Assembly (NCBI RefSeq): GCF_901933205.1 | Contig: NC_044572.1 | Location: 93,391,465 to 93,455,464, forward strand | DNA length: 64,000 nt | Direction: 5' to 3' | From: Camarhynchus parvulus | Taxonomy: Eukaryota > Chordata > Aves > Passeriformes > Thraupidae | Shown: piece by piece, positions 1-12,106 of the stretch | How the letters are laid out: each line of letters starts with the position of its first letter | Position numbering within the stretch: the stretch's first letter is position 1 | The notes under the pieces: model-generated | Databases searched by the model: none | Told to the model about the DNA's origin: nothing | The model's input: only the letters and a program-made list of their open reading frames with translations | Translations under genes and position numbers: made by a program

Positions 1-165
1 CTGTTTTTCTTGTCCTCATTACAATCTTAAGGTTGTCATGAGAATGAATTGATTTTGTGCCATTTTCTGTTCTCATTACAGTCTTTGTCATGAGAATGGC
101 TTCATTTGGGGCCATTTTTGTTCCTGTTACTTACAATCTTTTGTCACAAGAACAGGGATTATTTG
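1..165. repeat. Imperfect minisatellite, about three copies of a 50-66 base unit
   Basis: Three diverged copies start near 1, 67 and 119. Each has a T-rich lead, then CTCATTACA or CTTACAATC, then TTTGTCATGAGAA or TTTGTCACAAGAA, and the first two end GGCCATTTT or TGCCATTTT. The array touches the window edge and may extend left. An inverted copy is at 204-246. Confidence 0.7.
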
Positions 166-203
166 ATGAAAATGAGAAGACAGCATCTCAGACACTGAAA
201 TTC

Positions 204-246
204 AGGGATAACTTGTTCTTGTGACAGAGATCATAACGAGGACAGA
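204..246 (-). repeat. Inverted copy of the 1-165 minisatellite unit
   Basis: The reverse complement of this segment aligns with the third copy (about 117-165). The core TGTCACAAGAACA at 142-154 is exactly the reverse complement of 214-226, and weaker matches extend on both sides. The two would form a stem with a loop of about 59 bases. Confidence 0.65.
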
Positions 247-1959
247 AAGCAGTACAGAATGTATCCATTCTAAGGATGATTTTAAAGGTTGTGATTTTAT
301 GACCCTGATTGTGCCAGCTGGAGATTTTACCACTTTCATTGTAGTAACCACTACTTCATTCAGCCTGCCAGTAGATTTCTCCCTGCTCAGCATGGGAAGA
401 TAAATTTATACAGGGGCTATGAGCAGTATTGCAGATGAACAATTGGTTCATCTGGGTAGGCTTTGGTATCCACAGGAACACTAATTTCAGACTCCAGCTG
501 GGACTTCAGGAACTTTTCATGGGATTCAGGTAGGAATCACCACTAGGAAGGCAGTCATTGAGTACACTGTTGCATTTTGGAGGGTTAAACACACAGAAGA
601 GATGTGTGTTTGAGTGCCTGGATGATTTTGGGTTTGCCTATGTTGCCTGCACAGCCAGCTTGATCTGAGAGTTCTGGGACTCTGAGTTCAAATGAAGGTA
701 AACGAGTGACTGCAAAGGAGCGCCTCCAACTCAGCTAAGAATGAGTTACTGCAAATGAAAGGGCAGAAGTGAGAGATCAAGGCATGTACGACATCCAGGG
801 CCCAGAAAGCCTAGAAGTAATTATTGCGTTCTCAAAGGTGATCAAAGAGAAGCAGCAGGAAATGTTAAATAAAGCAGGAACTCATACAGCACGTGAGAAG
901 GGAGTGGGAATGAGAAAGGCATCACAGTAAGACAGAAGCTATGGACAGGGAAAATGAGAAAGTAGCTGCAGAGGAGGGGACAAGAAGCTCCAGCAGAAGA
1001 AAGAATGCTGAGGCATAGCTAAATACTCAAATGCTCGAATTTGCTTGGTGCCAGGCAGAGAACTAAAAGGAAGGACAAGAGAAGGAGAAAACTGAAGAAG
1101 AAAAACACTTCCCTCCATGACAGGACGGACAAGGGAGCTCTAAAGAAGGCCTCCGTGTTTACCAGCCACGTTTTTGGTAATGTTAAGCAAGTGGCAACCT
1201 ACTACTTTGAAAAATCTTACATTAACTGCTTTTGAGCTTGCCAGCTTTTATTTTGCAGACTGTGGAACTTTCTAGCTTTCCATATCCCACATTTCCCCCC
1301 AAAGCCAGGGCTCTGCAGTGCAACAGCAGACACTACAACTTTATTCCTGGTTTTAGACTCCTGGTTCCATCAGAAATTGAACTGAGGATATGTGTATGGT
1401 GTTCCCTTTGGCACATCTCACAAGATAGATCCAAAGAAAAAGAAAGATGACTTGGGAGCCATTGCCATAAGGGAGATTCAAGCTGTGAACCAACACAAAA
1501 GGAGATCATGCTACCTGGACTACACCACTGGAACTGCTTGGATAATCATTCTGCAATGCTGTTTGAAAAATAATCAGAAAACCTATCTGAAAATAAGTGC
1601 ACCTGAGCAGTGAAAGACATCATCAGTAAAAGGTGAGTGAGGGGGATGGACATTTCCCACAGTCTAAGTAAAATAAGGCAGGAATACTGCAATAAATAGA
1701 CCTGACAGATGACACCTGGTATTTCCTGGGCCAATTTCTATGAATGTTTTTTTGATCTTTTGCATTCTGATTTGTCCATCAGAGCCTGTGATCCTTCGCT
1801 TCATCTGTCCCATACCTCCCCCCCTGCCCCCGCTTTTACCATATGTACCTAATCTCACTGCTCTGTCTACCATCTGCCATTGTTTGAAGTATATGGGAAT
1901 ATAAGTTTAATCATAAAAATGGTGGCCCTGGCTGCGTGTACTACACGAATGTTCAACTT

Positions 1960-2200
1960 TCAGAAGATGAAGTGACCTCCAAATGGCTTACTGCTTTTCA
2001 TTAATTTCTCTGTATAATTGAACATTTTTCGGCATCTCATTTAACAAACTGTTAAGCTCCTTATTGCACAGAAGGGCCGTGTGATGCGCAGGGATTCTGA
2101 AATGCTTCCCCTCATTCACAGTTCTCCTACTAATATCCTGGGCATTATTAGTAGTTCACAAAGCCAGCACATTTTCTTTTTGATAAGTGTCCCTGTTCTG
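1960..2200. promoter_or_regulatory. Candidate conserved non-coding element
   Basis: The stretch has CpG-containing words (TTTTTCGGCATC, GGCCGTGTGATGCGCAG), which are rare in this desert, and several TAAT cores. An 8-base inverted repeat CTACTAAT / ATTAGTAG (2127-2134, 2047-style spacing of 12 bases to 2147-2154) presents two homeodomain cores. The call rests on sequence style, not on an alignment. Confidence 0.25.
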
Positions 2201-3365
2201 CCCTCCTTTGTCCACCTCCAAATGCCTCCTGGTACTTACAAAGAATAAAGCCATGCTGCCTAACTAGCCTGGTGCATTGGATTGCTACCCCTACTCACTC
2301 GGTTGCCTGTAAAGGGATGTACTTATATCATGAAAGATAAATCCCAGCTAGAAATACAGGTCCCTGACAACCTAATCACTGAAACCCTGTCAAGTAACCC
2401 CTAATTTTAAAGCAAGTGGTTAATTCCCAGCAAATTGATTTATGCACTGTTTGAGGTTTGGTGAGTTGTGTTGTTCATCTGTTATTACCACGAACTCAGC
2501 TCAGCCTATTCATTTAGACCACTGACACAACACAGTGCATCTCCCAAGAAAATTTCCTTTGTCAGCACATCTAGAATTTGCTAATTAAATCAACGATGGC
2601 ATTATTCACTTTCTGAAAAAAGCAACTTCTCTCTCCTGCCCGCCTTAATAAACATGTGTGTGCATAAACATGCACACACACAAGCATGGCTTTTGTAATG
2701 TGCTCAGTTCAAAACTTTGAATTATCTTCATTAACTGTTTTAGTCAGCTTTAAAACAGTCTTAGTCAGACCAGATAATATGGTCACCTCAGTAGATATGA
2801 ACAGTCTATATGCATGTGAATGGGGCAACAGTGGGAACCATGTGATGCTCATAGGTAATCACAAGTCTCATTTTTTCAGAGAACACCCCAAAGTGTGAAT
2901 TTCGATAAAATGGTAGAAAGTTCTTTTCTCATCTGTGTTATCGCAACTGCAGTGAATTCAAAACACCAGGAAAGATAGGTCATCCCCCAAGCCCTGTAAT
3001 TGTGGGTCCATAATATCACTGCAACTCTTTGTACTATTTAGGGTGCAAACAATAGAAGAACATAGAAATTAACCTTTTTTGAGCACCCAGTAAATTTTGT
3101 CAAAGACTTCTTATCTTGAGAGGTTAAAAACTCTGATTAAGTGACCAAAACAAAACTATCTATGCTCAGACTCCTGCTTCCCTCAGTGTTAGGTGCCATG
3201 GAAGGAAGCATTTATCTGCACATAGACATGTCCTGGCGAAGGCCCTTGGTTGTTCTTGGGATACTGTTTGCCTTGCAGAACCACCTGAATATGGTAGTAT
3301 GGGGGCATGGTATGGCTTCTACCCCCATGATGTATCCCATGTTTCCTCAGCTGCTCTACAGACCA

Positions 3366-3395
3366 CTTATTACAGCCAGGCTTATTACAGCCAGG
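3366..3395. repeat. Exact 15-base tandem duplication
   Basis: CTTATTACAGCCAGG occurs twice, head to tail and without mismatch. This looks like a small, recent slippage or repair duplication. The surrounding open frames match nothing I know. Confidence 0.9.
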
Positions 3396-6300
3396 ATGTT
3401 TGCAATGCAGCTGAGGAGAGAGGTATTTGTGACACTCTATCTCCGGCTCAGAAAGGTGTTCTTGACTCTTGTCACTTCCCCTCTGTGGTAGGTGCCTTAT
3501 CCCCAATTGCCAAACCAGGACATGTCTGCTATTACAAGGACATAAACAAGAAGATGACAAGGAAATGGGAAGCTATTTAAAAACCAAATGGCTCTATCAC
3601 TCTGGTCTGTACATGAACCAGAGTGTGGCAACTCACCAACATTACCCTCAGCCTCTAATTGCAGGATAGCAGCTGTCTTTTTATCCTTCTGAAGACTGCA
3701 TTAAAACCAAATTTCACTTTTCAGGATAAGCTGACCCCTCAGCAGGCTCAGAAAAATAAAACCAAAAACACTACACACCATAACCTTCCTTTGCAAAGAC
3801 AGGGGGTATGCAGGGGTGTGCTCTACATAGAGTTTTTCTGTATACCTACTGTCTTATGGCTGGCAAAGACTTTCTAATATCACTATTTATGACTGACCCA
3901 TTTGTGTTACTACTGAGACATAAGTGGCACATGGCACCACCCCTTCCAAGCAGGTCTTGAGGTAACACCTCCTTAATCAAACCCAAAGTATCCTCAGTTT
4001 TTTTCATTCCATTTAATTCTGTTTATTGAAGCCATTTAATACCCTTGTTTAGTCAAATACAGTCTTGATGTATGCTCTTGGCCTGCTGTGGAAAGGTTAC
4101 AGCATTTCATGCTTTCATTCTTCATATCTGAAGCAGCCGTACAGTTTTTCCACCAACTCATTGCTTGCTAATGAACTTTTTTTTTTAAGCAGCCTGTCAT
4201 TTTGTTTAATGTTGCAAAATAAGGCAGTCTTTAAGTGGGATCTGATTTTGCTAAGAGATGTCTAAACTTAAGTGAGATAATGGATGTAACAAAATACCAC
4301 CAAATATGACAGCTTTGTTCTGCCAATGTAATTTGCTGATTCTGGAAACCAAATGCAGAACAGTCTGTGCCAGTCTTAGAAAAGAGGCTTGTTTGACAGA
4401 TATAAACCTGCTTAAATATCAGCATACACTACATTAAATAGCAGACTTCTGCATTCATTTGTGGGTTTTAGTCACTTGTCATAACACAGGGTTTTTATTT
4501 TATTTTAAATGTCTCATTGCTCCTATCACTCTGGTGCCCAAACGCAGTTGGCTGCTTCCCCCTGCCCCCCACGCTTAAAGATGGAAGGGGATGGTTCTTA
4601 ACAGAGACACTAAACTCCCCTAAGTATAATAAGGTTAAAAATCGTACTTACCTCTTCATTCATTTCAGGGAAAAAAAAGGTTTCTGTCTGCTGTGTTGTG
4701 GAGAAACTTTAGGTTGGACTTCGTCATGTTCTTTCTGCAGATAAAGAAAAATATATATGTTCAGAAGGGAAGTCTAGGAACACAAACTGTTCAGAACCTG
4801 CTGTTTTTCCTGGTTGACTATGTGCCATTTAGAGATGCTCCTAGAACCATGAAACAGAGCCATCAGTATTTCCTGGTAGTCAGACTCTCAGAGGTCTGTA
4901 GCAGTATCTGCGTGTAGTTCAGATTCAGAGTTGTAAAGTATGTGACCAAAAGTTATTGGATTTACCAAGCTTCTGCATTCACTTGGATCTTTTTAAAATC
5001 CTCCAACACATACACATATATAGACATACCAGGCTATCCTCTGTTTACTTGCTATTGACGCTTCCACATTTATCAGGCTTATTTCACCTTACCTTAGCCC
5101 TGTCCACAGACTGCTTCCACAGCCTCTTCCTCCTCTCTGCAGTTCTCCCATATTGCTTTTTTACGCTCTCCATTTTTCATATTTAAAGTTTTAAGATGTT
5201 TGGACCTTGGTTTTCAACAGCAGTGTATTTCTTCACTTAAACATTGGTAAGGTCCTTGTGACTTTCCAGGTGCTGATTCTGACAGTCTCAAGTAAAATTA
5301 ACTGTAATTGTCATATATTACATGTTGCCAGTATTTCCACAGTATATTCTGCTCAGGAATGTAATGTTGGCAACCCTTTCTCCTGCAAAGGTGGTGTTTT
5401 CAAAACTATCACCCATGTTTTAACTCTCCAGCACTCAGACCTGCCTTATGCTAGTTTGCTTTCAGACACTTTGGATCTTAACATTAAATGATGATTTTTT
5501 AGAGCAACAAAAATTAATAGTGCTATGACATTTCATCTCACTGGAGGATATGCATCAAAATATGCTGTCCTGACCCCACTGAAAAGGATTTTTCCTAAAT
5601 ATCGGAATTTCACTTTAATTCTGTTCTTACTTACATGGATTAAGCTTAGGGGAATCATACGTTTGTAATTTATTTGAATCAACCAACTTACAAGCCTCTT
5701 CTTTTGATAGCAAATTAATAGCTATTTTTAGGCTAAATGAGTGATTTGTGGAAGGAAACTATACAATAATTAATAGGAAAGACAAAAGTCAATCTACCCC
5801 ACAATTTATAGTTACATCCCTCAATCCAGAAAATATCTTTCATATTCTGGTATACAGCAGATATTTCTGGTTGTGTTACCAGTCTTATTTTATAAGTATT
5901 TGGTATTTTAAATTTAAATGAATAAAGCAATTAAGACAAGACCACTTCAGAGAACCAAGTCAGTACCAGTCTTCTCTTTCCCTACCCCACTAAGACTCAT
6001 GAAGCGTAGAGATAGCGGCTTATTCAGGCCTACCTTTCAGTCACATAGCAGAAGGAATCATGAGACCCTGCCTTAGCTGCTGAGGCCGTGTAATTGTCCT
6101 TTGTCTCATTATGGAACTGAAAAGTCCCAAAAGGCTGAATACAGCACCATTATTCTGGCCATGGTGTAATCTCTGGAGACTCTGTTATTCTCTCCAAATG
6201 GATAAGACATGTGAGGTTTACTAATTTTCTTCACAAACCTGACAATGTCAAACAGCCTGCAACCAGCAGAGCTCTCTCTGCCTGTGGAAAAGCGCTGGGG

Positions 6301-8521
6301 GCACGGCGCAGTTTGGACAGGTGCAGCACAGAGGAATGAGACCCTGGAGTAACTCACCTTGCTCTCCCAGGGAGGCACTGCTGAAACACAGTGAAGGTCC
6401 TCCACCCTAGCCTATGAGCACGCGTTAGGCAGGATAGAGGGTGCTGGGTGGAGACAGAGGGCTGGCCTTTAAAGAGTGTATCTTAAAATCTGTGAGGTTT
6501 TCACACCACAAGAACTAAACTGCAGGAGCAAATGGGACCAGAAAACAAAGTGCTTTAAGCACTGCATCCTCTAACAAGAGCAGCTATTCAGATTAGATAT
6601 TGATAACATGCCTATATTTATAGCCACTGGTCAATGACCCAAGATGGATCATTTTCTTTGATAAAGACAAACCTTGTCATTTTACACATTTTAGCAAAAT
6701 TGCAAATTGCTGATAATCTAGCAATGAGATTCCTTACTTAATTTTAAAGCAGTAAACCTCTCTCTCATTCTACTTATAGATTTCCTGTGCCTCAAAGACT
6801 TAGGGTAGAGCATCTTTATTACTATTTAAGTCAGAAGCATGAGCAAAGAATATTTTTGTGAAATCTCAGCTCCTTCTGAAAAGACTTCCTGGAAGTTTTG
6901 ACACACATCATTTTAGGAGTGGCCAAGAAGTGGGGAAGAAAATTCTGACTTGGCACTGCAAAGAACATGACTAAAGGTCAATTTATTTTTGTCCTGGTAG
7001 GAGCCTGTAGAAACCATGCAAATTTAGTGGTGCTGGCATATTTTCCTCAAGATGGATGGACTGACAAATCCTGGAAAGTTTAGGTTCATATTTAATTTGA
7101 GCAGTGATAATGAAAGACAAGATTTTTTGTTTAACCCTTCATGCCTTCAGCACCCACAAACCATATGCTTGTAAAAAAATAAAGTTGACTCTACCTGTAG
7201 ATAGTTCCCACTGAGGTAGATGAATCTGGCAGAAGGAGAGATGGGAGGAAGTTCCACATTATTTTTCCACTGGACACTACCTTTAACTATTAAAACAGCA
7301 AACTCTGAGCATTAGGTAACTTCTGCTGATTAGTGACTCAAAAACAAGTTCCACAGACAGATAAAAAGGTGATTAGTGAGATCTTTGTCTTTATTTTCCA
7401 AAGGGTCCCAGAAGCCTAGCAACATTGCTGGTCTCTGACACACATGGAAATTTGCTACTCAGAATCCTATGGGAAAGAAAATACACTTTATTACTAAAAC
7501 TATTCAGAATAATCCATCTTTTTTGAAGGCCAAAACTGAGAGAAGCTATTTAAAGTGAATTTAATGTGACTTCCACTGCAGAGGATGGGAAGCCAAAAGG
7601 AGAAGTTTAAAAAAAAAAATCAATGCATGCCAAGAGTCAGAGAACCACCCACTCATCCAAGCAAGCCAGAGAAGAGTGCAGGAGACACAGCTGCCAGATA
7701 AAATACATTACAAACCAAATGAGATCCAAAATATTGATGATCCCAACCATCAGCAGAAAACAGGAGAACCAAGAGAATTTAACTACATCTGCAGAGTCTA
7801 AACTTGAATTAAAAATGAGGGCTGACTGCTCAGGTCAAACAAGCCTCATCACCTGGAATCCTAGCAAAATAGAGGCTTTATTCCTGTATCTTTATTCATG
7901 CCAAATTGTTCATACTATACAAATTACCCCATTGAATTCAGCAAGGCTACATGAGTCAGTGTCCTATTCAAAATTATTTAAGGCACTAGATTTGAGTTAT
8001 AAGTGTGCTAGTTTCCTTTCAGTCTCTTACAACACAGAGCTGGAAAGAAGCTGGATAACACAGACAAGGCCATATAATGGGTAAAGGTAGATAACAAGCG
8101 GAGAGCTCACAACCAGCCCAAAACCACAGTCCTCCGCACACATTCCTGGGGGCAGGAATATCCCCCGTATACCCTCTCACCTGTAGAAGAGTTTCAGATG
8201 TGCCACTGCACTCACTCTAGGCAGAATGCCTCACTTACCACCTGCAAAAGCAGGGATTTCTGCTGACATGACACTCCTGGTGATCTAGCAGAGCTCTGTT
8301 GCTGCCATATAAAGAGGAAAGCCCAGACCTGAAATGGCTTCTTCTAGCTCTTGGCTGACCAACAGCCTTGGAAGGGGACTTTGATCCAGAACAGATGCAA
8401 AAAATTATAGTAGCTGCAGATCCGCCAGACAGAGGGTTTACCAAGGACAGCCATCATCATAAAACCTGTTGGGGCTCCAGATCTCTGGGGTATCATACAG
8501 AAAACTGCCTGCTCACTGACA

Positions 8522-8755
8522 TATAGAATCTCAGAATCATAAACATTGGAAGATACCTTCAAGATCATTTTGTCTAACTATCAACCCAGCACCACCATAA
8601 TCGCCCTTAAATCATATCACCATGTGCCACAGCCAGACACCTCTTAAGACTTCCAGTAATGGTGACTCCACCATGTCCCTGATCAAATCATTCCAAGGCC
8701 TGACCACTCCTTCAGTGAAAATTTTTTTTCTAATATCTAATCTGAACCTTACCTA
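8522..8755 (-). mobile_element. CR1 LINE fragment, diverged 3' end
   Basis: The stretch has the CR1 terminal region in reverse complement (AGAATCTCAGAATCATAAAC, then ATTGGAAGATACC) and the diagnostic TTTCTAATATCTAATCTGAACCTTACC near its right end. It is more diverged than the copy at 25769 and so probably older. Similarity fades after about 8755, and the right boundary is approximate. Confidence 0.78.
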
Positions 8756-10959
8756 TAGAGCAGATATGAAGATAAGAGAGACTGTCATAACTCTTTCCCT
8801 ATGTGCATCATCAGAATAAGCAAGGCTACTTCCTCCAGACTGGACCTCATTAAGTTTTACACAAATCTTTCCACACTCTCATCAATGGTGCAGGTCTTTG
8901 GGTCCCGCTTTGGAAAAGCATGTATAAAACTCCCTTCAATTACACCAGTAAGAGCACTCTCAGGTCTGAAGTCAGCTTCAAGCTAACTGGTATGAGGTAA
9001 AAAATGCATTGGTGCTGCAGGAGGGCTATTTGTTCATCCTTCAAGGCAGGTAGGCCAACGTTCTAGTACTTTGCTATATAAGGGTCTAAAACTTAGCTGA
9101 GGTAGTGAATGTTGTATCATTATCAGAGAGAGTTTGATTCATTAAGATTGAAGGATGGTACCAGTAAGGGTTCCTCTTGAAGCTTAGAAAGAAGATAACC
9201 TCTTCTCTCTTACTTAAAACACCATGTGTATTTAATTATTGTACAACACATGCTATATAAACTATTAGTCTTCAAACTGTGTTTTAATCCTCACTTTAGC
9301 TTTCTTCTCTCCAAACCCTCAGAGAGATGTTTGTGGCTGCAGACCCGTTTGCAGGTACAAGGTTTTTGGTTGTTGTTACTTTTTCAGTTCAGCATTTCCA
9401 GTGTGACTCCCAGAGATGATGGGAGTGCTCTCCTCACTCAACACAGGATCTTCTAACTCCAGCACCAGGAGGTAGAGAAGTGAGTTTGCGTCTGCTCTGA
9501 AGGCAGCTTGGGGATTAAGGATGATAATATTTCACCCATACTTGAAGAGCAAAATGAGGGAAATTGGAACACTTTGCAGCTAGGATTTGCATATAGATAC
9601 ATAATGGTTTGGCATAGATATTCAGAAAAATTAACAGAATAAACTTTGGCATTTGGTGCCTTTTATGCTTCAACATGGTACAGTATTGTCTATGTTATTT
9701 TTCCTGGAAAACTTTTACAGACATTGGAAAATGGTGGTTGGTAATGCTGGGCTCCCAAAAGGGTTGTCAGAGACCTTTTTTCTAGTCCTCTTAACCTAAT
9801 TTTTGCAGTACACTTTGACCCTGACACAGAGCAGGAATGTACGATCAAGGTTACTTTGCCATAGTGCAAACACTGTAGTTTGTCACAAACATAAAATAGG
9901 GTGACCCCTGAGATAGTAGGGCTGCAATTCAAAGACTCTCCTGTTTGTCCTAGTTAATGAAGAATAAAACGTATTAGTCTGTAATAGAGAGAATTTTTGG
10001 TAACCTTCCTGCAGGAGATGCCCAGAGTGAATGTCCTTTAGCCGTTCAGTAAAAAAGGCTTATAAACATGTTTTCTTTAAGCCTATGTACACAATAGGGA
10101 AAACCATATAATAGAAGTGGATTATTCAGAAAAATGTTTTGCTGAAAAATTGATAAAAAGGTTTTGGTCCCATGGCAGAAAGCTTAGTTACAAAAGAAGA
10201 GGAAAAGAGACTGCTCACCACTTACAGCCCCTTATCTCACAGATGTTATCAAGGTTTCAGTTCAGCCTTACCAGCACTGAAAGCAGGAAGGAAGAACTTC
10301 ACAGGCATGATTACTCCTTGCAACCTTCCCCCCTCGAGCCTGAAAGTGTGTCTTATTCAGGGGAGTCCCAAACAGTTTAGTTCAACACTGGTAATAATAT
10401 TATTGCCATTAGCAATATGGACAACTTTCCAGCTAGAAAGGAATTCCAGTTGGCAAGGACCTGCACCATGCAGCACACACAGATGTCCCTACAAAGGAGG
10501 CAGAATATTTCCTCTCACCTTTGCTCTGTTGCAGTGCTGCCTGGTTTTCCCAGGGAGCCCAGCACTCGGCTCCTCTGCAATCCAGACTCCAAACTCTGCC
10601 GGCCCTGGCCCTTGGAGCCTGCTTTGAATGGGTGATGAGCCATTCCTATAGCTGACTGCAATCTTCATTGAATAAACAAGGCAGATACCCTTTTTAATGA
10701 ATGAAACACATTCCCTTTTATTATAGTGGCTCAGACAAAAAAAAAAAAATGGGGGCGGAGAGAGTTCTAATAATTCAGGTATGATTAAAAAGAGGATATT
10801 TACTGGCTTGTAGGCCTTGGGGAGAAAAAAACAACACGGCAGCATGGTTTCTATATACATCCCTAGGGAAAAGTTCAAGAAATAAGAAAATGCATATAAC
10901 CATTGTTCGTGTGCATTATGCAAGCTTTAAAAAAAATAGATAGGGCTGAGTTTCAGAGT

Positions 10960-11500
10960 ATCAGGAAAAGTATTTGGGCTGCATTTAAGTGAGAAGGATT
11001 AGCTTGCATGATGTTGATTTATAAATGGCAACAACCAATCCCTTATATTCTCTCCTGCAGCCATCTCTCCTGCACAGTAATTCCCAATGTTCCCTTTTGA
11101 AAGCCCTTGATACTCAGTTAGCCCCGAGGTATAATGTTTGATAATATAACTACTGCTTCTGTCACTGCGTTTTGTACAAACGCATTATATGTGGCCCAGA
11201 ATGGTAAAGATTTATGTATGGGTATGGAAAATAAAAATCAGCATTGATTAAAAGCCCCAGATAGACCATCCAATCCCGCCCAGAGAACATCAGTTATTTT
11301 GCATTTTGACGTGGCGATTGATAACTCATAAATGCAAGCAGGAATGACAAATGCGGATGGAAACTGGCTTTGACAAAAACGATAACAGTATCAGTCTCAA
11401 GGGGCGATGGAGGTATAAGCAGGAGCTGTTTAAAATATTTAATCATTTTATGAAGGCTGCAAGATGTTGTTTGACCCTGAAGGAGTGTGAATGTCACATG
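10960..11500. promoter_or_regulatory. Candidate conserved non-coding element (enhancer-like)
   Basis: About 500 bases with no simple repeats, several retained CpGs and many motif words. These include TGACGTGG at 11307-11314 (CRE/ATF-like), GATTGATAA and CGATAACAG nearby, ATTGATTAAA near 11240, and a CpG-bearing palindrome at 11166-11184. The distance to the TSHZ1 stop is about 43 kb. Function and target gene are inferred. Confidence 0.35.
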
Positions 11501-12080
11501 GATCAGAAATTGCCAAGTCTTTGAAGTGAAATAAAAAAAATGGTGTTATTATAGATCCTTCTTGACATCCTATCATTTTTGTATAGGATTAAAAATATGT
11601 ATACAAAGCTCTAGATAAAGGACTCCGGCAAAAGATGTCTTGGTTGAAGGGAAAAAAAAAGTAAAGACATACTGTTGTGAATTTTTACTTCAAAATCCTA
11701 AAGCGTCTCTTTTATATTCTTCTGGAATGGCATGAATAGAACCAGCAGCCCCCTAGTAAAAAGACTCCTTTGGTTTTTAACTACAGGGTAAATTACGCTT
11801 TACTTTTGTTACCTTGGGTCTGACTTTTGGTCTTCAAAAGAAAATCTTTTTTTTTTTTTTTGTACTTAACTGAGCAATGGGTATTGTGTGTGAATGTATA
11901 TAAGTATATCCATATGACCCCTAGCTGTAGCACTACATTAAACATATTTATTTTATTATATACACTCACAAAGGGATGCAATGTGCAAGGTGTGGGGGTT
12001 TTTTATAGGAGAGAGAGGAAGTGGCAACTCAACAGTGAATTGATACACTTAATTCTTATCTACATTTGTGTTTTCAAATT

Positions 12081-12106
12081 TTCCAGGTCTTCCAGAAGAC
12101 CTGGAA
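12081..12106. repeat. Perfect 12-base inverted repeat with a 2-base spacer
   Basis: Left arm TTCCAGGTCTTC, spacer CA, right arm GAAGACCTGGAA. The arms are exactly complementary, so this is a near-perfect 26-base palindrome. There is no adjacent gene or T-run to suggest a terminator, and a loop of two is too short for a microRNA precursor. Confidence 0.9.

Larger units (their letters stand above)
248..8521. other. Non-coding desert, left segment
   Basis: No gene is supported. Open frames are under about 155 codons and resemble no family. Besides the 3366 duplication, the segment from about 1960 to 2200 looks most constrained by eye: it retains CpGs and TAAT words and has an inverted TAAT pair at 2127-2154. 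The rest looks like ordinary AT-rich intergenic sequence. Confidence 0.6.

Noticed and set aside
3141..3580. Overlapping frames that might be a decayed retrocopy (Tyr/Ser/Gln-rich words such as YYSQAYYSQ)
   Set aside because: The YYSQ repeat comes from an exact 15-base DNA duplication, and I could not match the frames to any protein. There is no clear poly(A) tail.
7623..8084. 153-codon plus-strand open frame
   Set aside because: The protein has no recognisable domain and its composition matches translated AT-rich intergenic DNA.
10489..10923. 144-codon minus-strand open frame
   Set aside because: It spans an A/T homopolymer and has no family resemblance. No gene context supports it.
12081..12106. 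Palindrome considered as a microRNA hairpin
   Set aside because: The arms are only 12 bases and the loop 2 bases, far shorter than a microRNA precursor stem.
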